Position numbers and translations under genes: made by a program
Shown: piece by piece, positions 28,020 to 35,815 of the stretch
How the letters are laid out: each line of letters begins with the position of its first letter
How positions within the stretch are numbered: the first letter of the stretch is position 1
The notes under the pieces: model-generated
Database searches by the model: none
What the model was told of the DNA's origin: nothing
The model's input: the letters and a program-made list of their open reading frames with translations, nothing else
NCBI GenBank assembly: GCA_021373185.1
Contig: JAJFTF010000055.1
Location: 1-64,000 of the forward strand
DNA: 64,000 nt
Direction of reading: 5' to 3'
Source: Betaproteobacteria bacterium
GTDB taxonomy: Bacteria; Pseudomonadota; Gammaproteobacteria; Burkholderiales; Sulfuricellaceae

Positions 28020-29807
28020 TCAGCGCGGTTCTCCGCCCGGAAGATTTGTCTTGCACTCTTTAAAAATCCGGGCGTTGCAATTGCGACAAATTTCCGGGTC
28101 GAGCGTGTTGTAAACAGCCAGGATCACATTAGACTTGGCCGGGAAAAAACCTCCTTCGTCCATTTTCTGGAGATATTTCCCATGGCGCAAAAATTTGTGC
28201 ACAGACTCTTTGAGCCGATAGAAATATAATCCACCGCCGATTTTCTTGCGGCGCCTGGCTTCCTGCGCCAGCATTTCGCCACCGGCAACATCCACGAAAT
28301 TGATGCCGCTGCCAACGATCAGCACAGTTTTTTGCTGGGGATTGATTTCATCAATCTGCTGCAATCCGCTCTGAACATGATCAACCGCACCGAAGAAAAT
28401 TGAGCCGTTGATGCGCACCATGCGGAACTGAGGACATTCGACATGGCCCCTGGCATCCTCGAAATGATAAGACCCCTCTTCACCTGCGGGCACCACCGGT
28501 ATGATGGCAGGTTGAGAAGTGCGGGCAAGGTAGAGCATCAAGGACAGCATTACGCCGACATAGATAGCGAACTCTAGTTCGACAAACAATGTTGACAGCA
28601 GCGTGGTAAACAGCACGGCGGTTTCAGCGCGACTGGTATGCAAAATTGAGTGGATATGGTGGAAGTCAATCAGCCCCCAAGCCACGAGAAACAGAATCGC
28701 TGCCATTGCCGGGATCGGTAGATAGGCGGCCAGCGGCGCAACCAGCAGCAATATCGCGATCAGAAACAGCGCAGAATACACCGCAGCAAGCGGAGTCCTG
28801 GCGCCGGCAGCATAGTTCAAACCGCTGCGATTGAATGAGCCGCTGGAAGCATAGGCGGAAAAAAAGCTACCGAAAACGTTGGACAGGCCCTGACCAATGA
28901 ATTCCTGGTTGCCATCTATGCGCTGTTCAGAGCGCACGGCCACTGAGCGCGCGATGGAGACTGCCTCAGTCAAGGCCAGCATGGTCACGGCAAGTGCGCT
29001 GGGGGCTAATTTTTTGATCGTGGCCAGAGAAAGATCGGGCAGGGAAAAAGGAGGCAACTGAGCGGGCAAGGCACCGACGGTGCGTATCAGGGTGGTATCG
29101 TTGCCGAACAATCGGTCCAGAACCAATGCGAATAAGCTCCCGATCAGCATTGATGCAATCATGTAGGGAATTTTCGGGAAAAACTTTTTCACCAGAATGC
29201 CCGACACCAAGGTCACCACCGCTACCGAGGTTACATAAGGGTTGATGTTGCCGACTTGCAGTACTAGTTGGTGAATGATCTCGTAGAAGTGCGCACCGCG
29301 CGGGATATTGATACCGAAGAAATTCTTGATCTGGCTGGCGGCAATCAGCACTGATGCGCCGGCAGTAAAGCCGATCACCACGGTATGCGAGATAAAGTTA
29401 ACCAGCACACCCATGCGCGCCAAGCCCATGATGAGCTGAAACACTCCGGTAAGGAAGGTCAGGGTCAGTACCAAGCCGATGAAATGTGCGCTGCCCGGCT
29501 CTGCAAGTGGGCTGATTGCTGAAAATATCACGATTGAAATCGCGGTAGTCGGCCCTGAGACCAAATGCCAACTGGAACCAAACATCGCACCGATGATCGT
29601 CGGTACCATCGCCGCATATAAACCGTATTCCGGTGGCAGACCGGCGATTGTGGCGAATGCTACACCCTGGGGAAGAACGATGATGGCACCGGTCAGGCCG
29701 GCAACCAAGTCAGATCGCGAGGTCTGCTTGTTGACCATCGGCCACCAGCGCAGGAAGGGGAATACTTTATAAAGCCAGAGGTTGCAGCTAAGAATATCCT
29801 TCAACAC
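28020..29807 (-). CDS. SulP-family anion transporter with STAS-like domain (copy 2)
   Basis: A 595-aa membrane transporter with the signature VLPQGVAFATIAGLPPEYGLYAA and SGSFNRSGLNYAAGART. It is clearly a different subgroup from copies 1 and 3. The STAS-like domain lacks the usual Ser (VDVAGGEML), and the C-terminus adds a small Cys cluster (CRNCNARIFKEC). The start is TTG at 29807 with AGGA upstream; the N-terminal FPFLRWW block supports this over the Met at residue 24. It forms an operon with the second Pal-like gene. Confidence 0.9.
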   Translation of the reverse strand: MLKDILSCNLWLYKVFPFLRWWPMVNKQTSRSDLVAGLTGAIIVLPQGVAFATIAGLPPEYGLYAAMVPTIIGAMFGSSWHLVSGPTTAISIVIFSAISPLAEPGSAHFIGLVLTLTFLTGVFQLIMGLARMGVLVNFISHTVVIGFTAGASVLIAASQIKNFFGINIPRGAHFYEIIHQLVLQVGNINPYVTSVAVVTLVSGILVKKFFPKIPYMIASMLIGSLFALVLDRLFGNDTTLIRTVGALPAQLPPFSLPDLSLATIKKLAPSALAVTMLALTEAVSIARSVAVRSEQRIDGNQEFIGQGLSNVFGSFFSAYASSGSFNRSGLNYAAGARTPLAAVYSALFLIAILLLVAPLAAYLPIPAMAAILFLVAWGLIDFHHIHSILHTSRAETAVLFTTLLSTLFVELEFAIYVGVMLSLMLYLARTSQPAIIPVVPAGEEGSYHFEDARGHVECPQFRMVRINGSIFFGAVDHVQSGLQQIDEINPQQKTVLIVGSGINFVDVAGGEMLAQEARRRKKIGGGLYFYRLKESVHKFLRHGKYLQKMDEGGFFPAKSNVILAVYNTLDPEICRNCNARIFKECKTNLPGGEPR

Positions 29808-29898
29808 AGAATCCTAATTTTGGTGTTGCATATTTAAATACTAACGCTTTAATTTGTAGCGTTATTCTACAGGATTCCGTACGCCCCATCAAGATTCT

Positions 29899-29937
29899 CT
29901 TCACCCTCCCTTTACGCCCCCTATACCGTCCCTTCAC
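29899..29937. promoter_or_regulatory. Four degenerate 11-bp direct repeats upstream of SulP-2
   Basis: On the plus strand CTTCAC (29899), CTTTAC (29910), CTATAC (29921) and CTTCAC (29932) occur with an exact 11-bp period; the last overlaps the stop of the NtrC-type regulator gene. This geometry fits an OmpR-class regulator. The hexamers resemble the CTTGAC repeats elsewhere, but they read on the strand opposite to SulP-2 transcription. Confidence 0.5.
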
Positions 29938-31295
29938 ACTCCGTCCATTTCGTAGCCCTTGAGCTTGCGCCACAAAGATACTCGGTTAATACCAAGCATT
30001 TGGGCGGCAACGGTCTGATTCCCCCCAACTTCATTGAGCACCCAGCGAATGTATGCCTTTTCCTGCTCCTCCAGCGATGGAATGCGCCCGTCTCTTTTTT
30101 TGAATGCGCGAACACTGAATTCCCGCAAATTATCGGGCATATGCGCCACTTCGATGGCTCCACCGATATTAATCGCCACTCCGCGCTCGATAACGTTCTC
30201 CAACTCACGAACATTGCCGGGAAAATCATAGCTGCCAAGTACCGCCAACGCTTCCTGCGAGATTTCAGTGACCTCTTTTTTCATCAGTGCAGCGAATTTC
30301 TTCAAGAAAAAATAGCAGAGCAACGCCACATCCCCGCCACGATCCCGCAAGGGCGGGATATGCAGGTTGACGACATTGAGGCGGAAATACAGATCCTGGC
30401 GAAACGATCCGTCCTTGGTCACTTCCTGCATGTCCCGGTTAGTGGCCGCGATATAGCGGGTATCGACCTTTGTCGGCGAAGTGCCGCCCAAGCGCAACAC
30501 CTCGCGCTCCTGAATAACGCGTAACAGCTTGACTTGCATCGCCGGCGACATTTCGGTGATCTCATCGAGGAACAGCGTACCGCCCTCGGCCGATTCGATT
30601 AACCCCTTCTTCAACGCCAATGCGCCAGTGAATGCGCCCTTCTCGTGGCCGAACAACTCATTCGACAACAACTGCTCGCTGAAGGCGCCACAGTTCACCG
30701 CCAGGAACGGCCCGTCCGCCCGAGCGCTGTTATAGTGAAGATAGCGTGCAAACAACTCCTTGCCGGTGCCAGACTCCCCCGTAATCAATACGTTGCAGTC
30801 GGTCGGCGCCACCTGTTTGGCCATCTCCAGCAGTCTCAGCATGTGCGCATCCTGGGTGATGATCTTGACCCGCCCCTCGTAGCTTTCGATCTGCTCACGC
30901 AACTGGCGGTTCTCGCGTTTCAGGCAGATTTTTTCCATCGCCTCGCCAACCACTTGGCGCACCTCATCGAGGCGAAACGGCTTGGCGATATAATAGAACG
31001 CCCCTTTTTTCATGGCCTCCACTGCCGATCCCGGTGTCGCGTAACCGGTAATAACGATCACCTCGATATCCGGGCTACGCTCATGGCACTTCTTCAGCAC
31101 CTGCATGCCGTCTACCTTCTCCATCTTGAGATCCGTCAGCACCACATCAAAAGGCTGGCTTTCGATTAGCGCCAGAGCGGCTGTACCGCTCTGAGCGCCA
31201 GTCACTTCATAGCCCTCCTTTTTCAGGACATGAACCAGATTTTTCAGTGCAATTTTCTCGTCATCAACGACCAGCAACTTTCCCTTACTTTGCAT
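29934..31295 (-). CDS. Sigma-54-dependent response regulator (NtrC family)
   Basis: A 453-aa regulator with a receiver (VVDDEKIAL, phospho-Asp in VVLTDLKMEKVDG, YIAKPFRLDEV), an AAA+ sigma-54 activator domain (Walker A GESGTGKELFA, the sigma-54-contacting GAFTGA loop, FLDEITEMS, LYFRLNVV) and a C-terminal Fis-type helix-turn-helix (NQTVAAQMLGINRVSLWRKL). It is 29 bp after the kinase gene on the same strand. A sigma-54-like promoter at 32881 on the other strand points to the third SulP, a plausible target. Confidence 0.93.
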   Translation of the reverse strand: MQSKGKLLVVDDEKIALKNLVHVLKKEGYEVTGAQSGTAALALIESQPFDVVLTDLKMEKVDGMQVLKKCHERSPDIEVIVITGYATPGSAVEAMKKGAFYYIAKPFRLDEVRQVVGEAMEKICLKRENRQLREQIESYEGRVKIITQDAHMLRLLEMAKQVAPTDCNVLITGESGTGKELFARYLHYNSARADGPFLAVNCGAFSEQLLSNELFGHEKGAFTGALALKKGLIESAEGGTLFLDEITEMSPAMQVKLLRVIQEREVLRLGGTSPTKVDTRYIAATNRDMQEVTKDGSFRQDLYFRLNVVNLHIPPLRDRGGDVALLCYFFLKKFAALMKKEVTEISQEALAVLGSYDFPGNVRELENVIERGVAINIGGAIEVAHMPDNLREFSVRAFKKRDGRIPSLEEQEKAYIRWVLNEVGGNQTVAAQMLGINRVSLWRKLKGYEMDGV

Positions 31296-31324
31296 CACAT
31301 TCCATTCTTTTTCTCTCAATAAAT

Positions 31325-32830
31325 TTATTGCCGCGAGCCATCAGCGGATTCCAGCGGCAATCGGATATGGAACACCGTACCGCGCCCGGATTCGCTATCC
31401 ACCGAAATGCAGCCGTTATATTCCTCAACAATTTCATAAACGATGAACAGGCCGAGTCCCATTCCTCGCCCCACATCCTTGGTGGTAAAAAATGGATCGA
31501 AGATACGAGGCAAAACATCGACCGGAATACCTGGGCCGCTGTCACGAATTTCAATATCGATTGCCTCCACGCCGGGATAACACTTGCCAAGAAAACGGTT
31601 GTCATGTCCTTGCTTGGCCACGAAGCTTTCATTGGTCAGACGATGCCTGGCCGCTCCGATGTAAATTTCGCCAGATTCCCCAATCGCTTCCAGCGCATTT
31701 TTGATCAAATTCAGAAATGCCTGCTCCAGTCTTCGCCGATCAGCCTGCAGTACAATTTCAGCGGGAATTTCGGTGATGATGCGGACGTTCGGCGGTGTTT
31801 CGCCCTTGAGAAACAGCAAGACATCTTCAAACAATGCCGCCAGCGCCACCCTCTCCCGCTTGACCGGCTTATCGCGTGCAAAATCCAGCAACGCACGCAC
31901 AATTTTCCGCGCCCGCTCCGTCTGCTCGTCGATTTGTTCCAGCAACTCCTTACCTTGCTCCGGGTCACAGGAACCGACCTCTTCCAGCAATATTTGACAG
32001 GACAGGGAAATATTCGACAGTGGGTTGTTCAGTTCATGCGCCACGCCCGCCAACATGGTGCCGAGCGAAGCGAGCTTCTCCGAGCGCAACAATCTTTTCT
32101 GGCGCAGTTCAAGCTCACCGATCATGTGATTAAATGCCTGGGTAATCGAAATGATTTCACTGTCTTCCGAAGGAACCACAATCCTGTCCAGTCGGCCGCT
32201 TGATACCGCCTCGACACAGCGATCCATGTGCTTCAATGGACGCGCCACCAAGCGCGACAGCATCCAGCCAATAACAATCATTGTCAGGGAAAGCAAGGCA
32301 ATGGAAATCAGCAGCGTGGCACGAAATTTGTCCAGCGTGGCGCGAATCAGGAGCCGCTCGGCGCCAGCCATACCCTCGGTAATCGCCACAATATCCTTAC
32401 CGACTTTCCTGATCTGCGCTTCCAGAAGTTCTGTCTGGCGCGTTTCTGCAGCACCAGCCTTGAGGTATTCCGCCATCAAAGCCCGATAGACGCGCACCTC
32501 ATTTTTCACCTTCAGAATCTGCGGCTCCAAGGCTAGGCCGGAAAAATCCGCAGCACTACTCTCCAGCAATTCATCCACCTTGGAAGCATAACGGCGCACC
32601 TCTTGAAAATCGGCAATTTGTCGATAGAGAAAATAATTTTTCTCGAATCGCCTGATTTCCAGGGTTACATCGAACAGTTCGGCAATTCGTTCTCCCACTC
32701 GGATTTTCTGCTCGATCAAGCGCAACTCGAAATAGGTGAACAGGGAAAGCGAAATAATCAGAAAAGCCAAAGCGTAATAGCCCAGATAGCCCAACGTGAT
32801 TTTTTGCCGCAATGAGGATTGATGCTTCAT
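31325..32830 (-). CDS. Sensor histidine kinase (NtrB-like, membrane)
   Basis: A 501-aa kinase with an N-terminal helix (about 15-38), a helical periplasmic region of roughly 130 aa, a second helix (about 170-192), HAMP, the phospho-His box LAGVAHELNNPLSNI, N-box LNLIKNALEAIGESG, and G-boxes IRDSGPGIP and GMGLGLFIV. An insertion of about 30 aa sits between the N and G1 boxes. It precedes the NtrC-type regulator on the same strand. The signal is unknown. Starts at 32851 or 32872 are alternatives. Confidence 0.88.
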   Translation of the reverse strand: MKHQSSLRQKITLGYLGYYALAFLIISLSLFTYFELRLIEQKIRVGERIAELFDVTLEIRRFEKNYFLYRQIADFQEVRRYASKVDELLESSAADFSGLALEPQILKVKNEVRVYRALMAEYLKAGAAETRQTELLEAQIRKVGKDIVAITEGMAGAERLLIRATLDKFRATLLISIALLSLTMIVIGWMLSRLVARPLKHMDRCVEAVSSGRLDRIVVPSEDSEIISITQAFNHMIGELELRQKRLLRSEKLASLGTMLAGVAHELNNPLSNISLSCQILLEEVGSCDPEQGKELLEQIDEQTERARKIVRALLDFARDKPVKRERVALAALFEDVLLFLKGETPPNVRIITEIPAEIVLQADRRRLEQAFLNLIKNALEAIGESGEIYIGAARHRLTNESFVAKQGHDNRFLGKCYPGVEAIDIEIRDSGPGIPVDVLPRIFDPFFTTKDVGRGMGLGLFIVYEIVEEYNGCISVDSESGRGTVFHIRLPLESADGSRQ

Positions 32831-32854
32831 AACCTGCAATGTTACAGCCATGAG

Positions 32855-32867
32855 TTGCATTACGCAA
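32855..32867. promoter_or_regulatory. TTGC-N5-GCAA palindrome, candidate activator site
   Basis: A short perfect palindrome (GTTGC/GCAAC when extended by one base each side), 14 bases upstream of the sigma-54-like element at 32881 and just upstream of the kinase start. A second TTGC-N5-GCAA occurs at 32964-32976. Both could bind the Fis-type domain of the NtrC-like regulator. Confidence 0.35.
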
Positions 32868-32880
32868 CACATTCAAAATG

Positions 32881-32895
32881 TGGCGCAACACTTGC
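32881..32895 (+). promoter_or_regulatory. Candidate sigma-54 promoter toward the small protein/SulP-3 genes
   Basis: TGGCGCAACACTTGC matches the -24/-12 consensus TGGC-C-N5-TTGC with GG and GC correctly spaced. It points toward the gene at 33124, leaving a leader of about 220 bases. The adjacent divergent operon encodes a sigma-54 activator. The element also contains a GCGCAA-CAC-TTGCGC palindrome, so it could instead be an operator. Confidence 0.55.
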
Positions 32896-32963
32896 GCGCA
32901 GACTGCAGCTCGTTGATTGACCGTGACTTTAGCCGAAAGCGATAAGGTTATTGTCACAGCACA

Positions 32964-32976
32964 TTGCTATTTGCAA
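32964..32976. promoter_or_regulatory. Second TTGC-N5-GCAA palindrome
   Basis: Same half-sites and spacing as the element at 32855, 109 bp away, flanking the sigma-54-like element. The remainder of the 293-bp divergent gap (32831-33123) shows no gene. Confidence 0.3.
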
Positions 32977-33123
32977 CGAAGACATCATTTCAGGCGGCCT
33001 TTGCAACACCCAGCAAAACAATGCAAAACAGCCTGTTACAAAGAAGAAAAAGATATGGCATGGATAATGCTTTACTAAATAATGAAAAGCGACAAACTTT
33101 AGCCGAGCAGTAGGGAGAAAATC

Positions 33124-33294
33124 ATGCAAAACATAATAATCAATCAACTTAAGAATCTGTTCGCGGCCATGCCATTTGCCGAGGCTGGCGACTTGGACAC
33201 GGTCAAACAAATACTTCGGGAGAACCCCGGCACACCAGTAGAAGAAAATTGCACTGAGGCAGCAACAAAGCAGCCCGCAATTCCCGTTTTTTGA
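33124..33294 (+). CDS. Small SulP-associated protein (copy 2)
   Basis: A 56-aa frame with GGGAGA 7 bases before its ATG. Its core (NLFAAMPFAEAGDLDTVKQIL) closely matches the C-terminal half of the 68-aa protein at 25114-25320, which is translationally coupled to another SulP gene. The conserved AEAGDLD-VK-IL segment and the repeated association argue that both are real and related to SulP function. The C-terminal tail is not conserved. SulP copy 3 follows after 268 bp, a gap that holds a stem-loop. Confidence 0.7.
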   Translation: MQNIIINQLKNLFAAMPFAEAGDLDTVKQILRENPGTPVEENCTEAATKQPAIPVF

Positions 33295-33300
33295 TACAAG

Positions 33301-33341
33301 ATTTCAGTGGCTATTTACAAATTGTAAGCATCCACTGAAAT
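33301..33341. other. Stem-loop between small protein and SulP-3
   Basis: A perfect 10-bp stem ATTTCAGTGG (33301-33310) with CCACTGAAAT (33332-33341). The loop itself contains TTACAA-A-TTGTAA. A second stem (TCGGCTC 33356-33362 with GAGCCGA 33378-33384) has a T-run in its loop. These may attenuate or process the transcript between the two genes; neither is a textbook terminator. Confidence 0.45.
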
Positions 33342-33562
33342 TCAGCCACGCCCGCTCGGCTCGTTTTTTTCTTAGCAGAGCCGAACACATGCGGCATAAA
33401 ACCGGCTATGCTAAACCGGAAAATTCGCTACCTATCGCAAAACCCTCATCAAATCAGATGGATGTGAGGCATTGCCTGCAGATGGGCTGCCTGCCGCAGC
33501 AATTACGGCAATACACTGTTTTTATTATTTTTATACAGATAACTGTTTTTTGGTAACCATAA

Positions 33563-35716
33563 ATGCAAATGCAATTGAAGCGCTTCCTACCCTTTCTAAA
33601 CTGGTTTCCGCTCCGCAGTGAAACCATCAAATCCGATCTGGTTGCCGGTATCACCGTCGCTCTGGTGCTAATCCCCCAGTCCATGGCCTACGCCCAGCTT
33701 GCTGGCCTGCCGGCTTACTATGGCCTGTATGCAGCTTTTATGCCCGGCATCATTGCCGCCTTGTGGGGTTCATCGGCACAGTTGGCCACCGGTCCGGTTG
33801 CAGTTGTCTCTCTGCTGACGGCGTCCGCCCTTGCGCCACTAGCCGCCTCCGGCTCCAGCCAGTTCATTGCGCTGGCGGTACTGATGGCGTTGATGGTCGG
33901 CCTCATCCAACTCACTCTGGGCGTGTTCAAACTCGGTGTGGTGGTAAATTTCCTTTCCCACCCTGTCATCGTCGGCTTCACCAACGCTGCTGCCATCATC
34001 ATCGGCCTGTCCCAACTCAACAAGCTTTTCGGAGTATCGATGGGCCGTAGCGAGCATTTCATTCAGGATATATGGGGAGTTATCCAGCAAATCGGCGACA
34101 CCCATATCCCGACCTTGCTGATGGGTATTTCGGCTTTCGCCATCATGTGGGGATTGAAAAAATTCGTCCCCAAGATGCCCGGCGTGTTGATTGCCGTCGC
34201 CCTCACCACCATCGTGAGCTGGTCGATCGGCTTTGAGCACAACAGTAAAGGCAAGATCGAGTCAATTATGGATGTCGAGGTCAAGACTCTTGCCAATGAT
34301 TTTTCACTGACCGAGATAAAGATCGACGAACTGAACGGCAAGCTCAATGCCAAATCGACCGAACTCAAGCGGCATCAAAAAAGCCACGAAGAGAAGAGCA
34401 GTCAACGCACAGCCGCCCTCAACTATGAAATAGAGCTGCTCAAACTGGAACTCAAGGACGCGGAAGGTGAAAATCGCAAACTTGCCCGTTCCATGCGCAA
34501 GTTCATATTCGAACAGGTATCTACTGCCAATGGACAACCCGGCCAACTCTACCTGGCAGGACAAGTACCCCAAAATGAGAAATCCGACGGCTATCGCTGG
34601 CGCATCAAGAAAGTAAGCAAGGGTGAACTCAAACTGGTCGGCGGCGGCGAAGTAGTGGGCTCCATCCCTGCTGGTCTACCCCAATTCGACTTGCCAAAAT
34701 TTAGCTGGGATATGATGGCAACACTATTTTCCGGGGCGCTGGTGATCTCTCTGGTCGGCTTCATGGAGGCCATCTCCATCGCCAAGGCCATGGCGGCCAA
34801 GACCAAGGATCGCATCGACCCGAACCAGGAATTGATCGGGCAAGGCATTGCCAATATCGTCGGCAGCTTCAGCCAGGCTTTCCCGGCCAGCGGCTCGTTT
34901 TCGCGCTCTGCGGTCAACTTGAATGCCGGAGCGAGAACCGGCATGTCCTCGGTATTCGCCGGTATCATCGTGCTGGTCACCCTGCTATTCCTCACCCCGC
35001 TGCTGTACCACCTGCCTCAGGCAGTCTTGGCCGCAGTGATCATGATGGCAGTCATCGGCCTGATCAATTTCAAGGCGATCAAGCATGCCTGGCATGCGCA
35101 CAAGCATGACGGCATCGCTTCAGCCGTGACTTTTGTTGCCACGTTGGCTTTTGCGCCGCATCTCGACAACGGCATCATGGTCGGCGCTGGACTCGCCATA
35201 CTGCTCTACCTGTATCGCACCATGAAGCCGAGGGTGGCAATCCTGGGCCGCTACAGTGACGGCACCTTGCGCGACGCCAAGGTTCACAATCTCCCCACCA
35301 GCGAACACATTATCGCCATGCGTTACGACGGCTCGCTCTATTTCGCCAATGTGCCCTATTTTGAAGACACCATTCTCGAAGCCGTGGCTAACAATCCCAA
35401 GGCCAGCTACTTGCTGGTCGTGGGTGACGGCATCAACCAGCTCGACGCTTCCGGCGAGGAGGTGATTCACCACATGGTACAGCGTCTCAAAGACAACGGC
35501 GTCACCATGGTATTCAGCGGCCTTAAAAAACAGGTGCTTGATGTCATGCGCCATACCGGCCTGTTCGACCTGATTACTCAGGACAACATATTCCCCAACG
35601 AAGACATGGCGGTGGACGCTATTTACGAAAAAATCAGGGCCGCCTCACTGGATGCGAAATTCTGCCTGTTACAACCCAAAAATGGCGAAGCGAATTCCGC
35701 CAAAATATCGACCTGA
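33563..35716 (+). CDS. SulP-family anion transporter with coiled-coil insertion (copy 3)
   Basis: A 717-aa SulP transporter, closest in this window to copy 1 (LIPQSMAYAQLAGLPAYYGLYAA, ASGSFSRSAVNLNAGART, STAS with LDASGEEVI). It is about 130 aa longer because of a charged insertion at about residues 225-358 (KIDELNGKLNAKSTELKRHQ, LNYEIELLKLELKDAEGENRKLA) placed between membrane helices; it predicts as a coiled coil followed by a small beta-rich segment. The two flanking halves match copy 1 continuously, so this is a true insertion. It sits 99 bp upstream of the hyf-like operon on the same strand. Confidence 0.92.
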   Translation: MQMQLKRFLPFLNWFPLRSETIKSDLVAGITVALVLIPQSMAYAQLAGLPAYYGLYAAFMPGIIAALWGSSAQLATGPVAVVSLLTASALAPLAASGSSQFIALAVLMALMVGLIQLTLGVFKLGVVVNFLSHPVIVGFTNAAAIIIGLSQLNKLFGVSMGRSEHFIQDIWGVIQQIGDTHIPTLLMGISAFAIMWGLKKFVPKMPGVLIAVALTTIVSWSIGFEHNSKGKIESIMDVEVKTLANDFSLTEIKIDELNGKLNAKSTELKRHQKSHEEKSSQRTAALNYEIELLKLELKDAEGENRKLARSMRKFIFEQVSTANGQPGQLYLAGQVPQNEKSDGYRWRIKKVSKGELKLVGGGEVVGSIPAGLPQFDLPKFSWDMMATLFSGALVISLVGFMEAISIAKAMAAKTKDRIDPNQELIGQGIANIVGSFSQAFPASGSFSRSAVNLNAGARTGMSSVFAGIIVLVTLLFLTPLLYHLPQAVLAAVIMMAVIGLINFKAIKHAWHAHKHDGIASAVTFVATLAFAPHLDNGIMVGAGLAILLYLYRTMKPRVAILGRYSDGTLRDAKVHNLPTSEHIIAMRYDGSLYFANVPYFEDTILEAVANNPKASYLLVVGDGINQLDASGEEVIHHMVQRLKDNGVTMVFSGLKKQVLDVMRHTGLFDLITQDNIFPNEDMAVDAIYEKIRAASLDAKFCLLQPKNGEANSAKIST

Positions 35717-35736
35717 TCAAGACGAGACGGAAAAGA

Positions 35737-35780
35737 CTTGACGCTCGCTTGACGCATCGCAATCGGATATGGCTTATACT
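35737..35780 (+). promoter_or_regulatory. CTTGAC-N5-CTTGAC repeats and -10 in front of the hyf-like operon
   Basis: CTTGAC at 35737-35742 and 35748-35753 (11-bp period), a degenerate third hexamer at 35759-35764, then TATACT at 35775-35780, 36 bp before the hyfB-like start. The hexamer, period, orientation relative to transcription and distance to the -10 mirror the site before the SulP-1 operon, so one OmpR-type regulator may control both. Confidence 0.6.
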
Positions 35781-35815
35781 TATTCAAATAATAAATTCAT
35801 TAAAAACATAACAAC

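Noticed and set aside
33351..33390. Rho-independent terminator after the small protein at 33124
   Set aside because: The T-run falls inside the loop of the best stem, not after it, so it is reported only as a stem-loop nearby.
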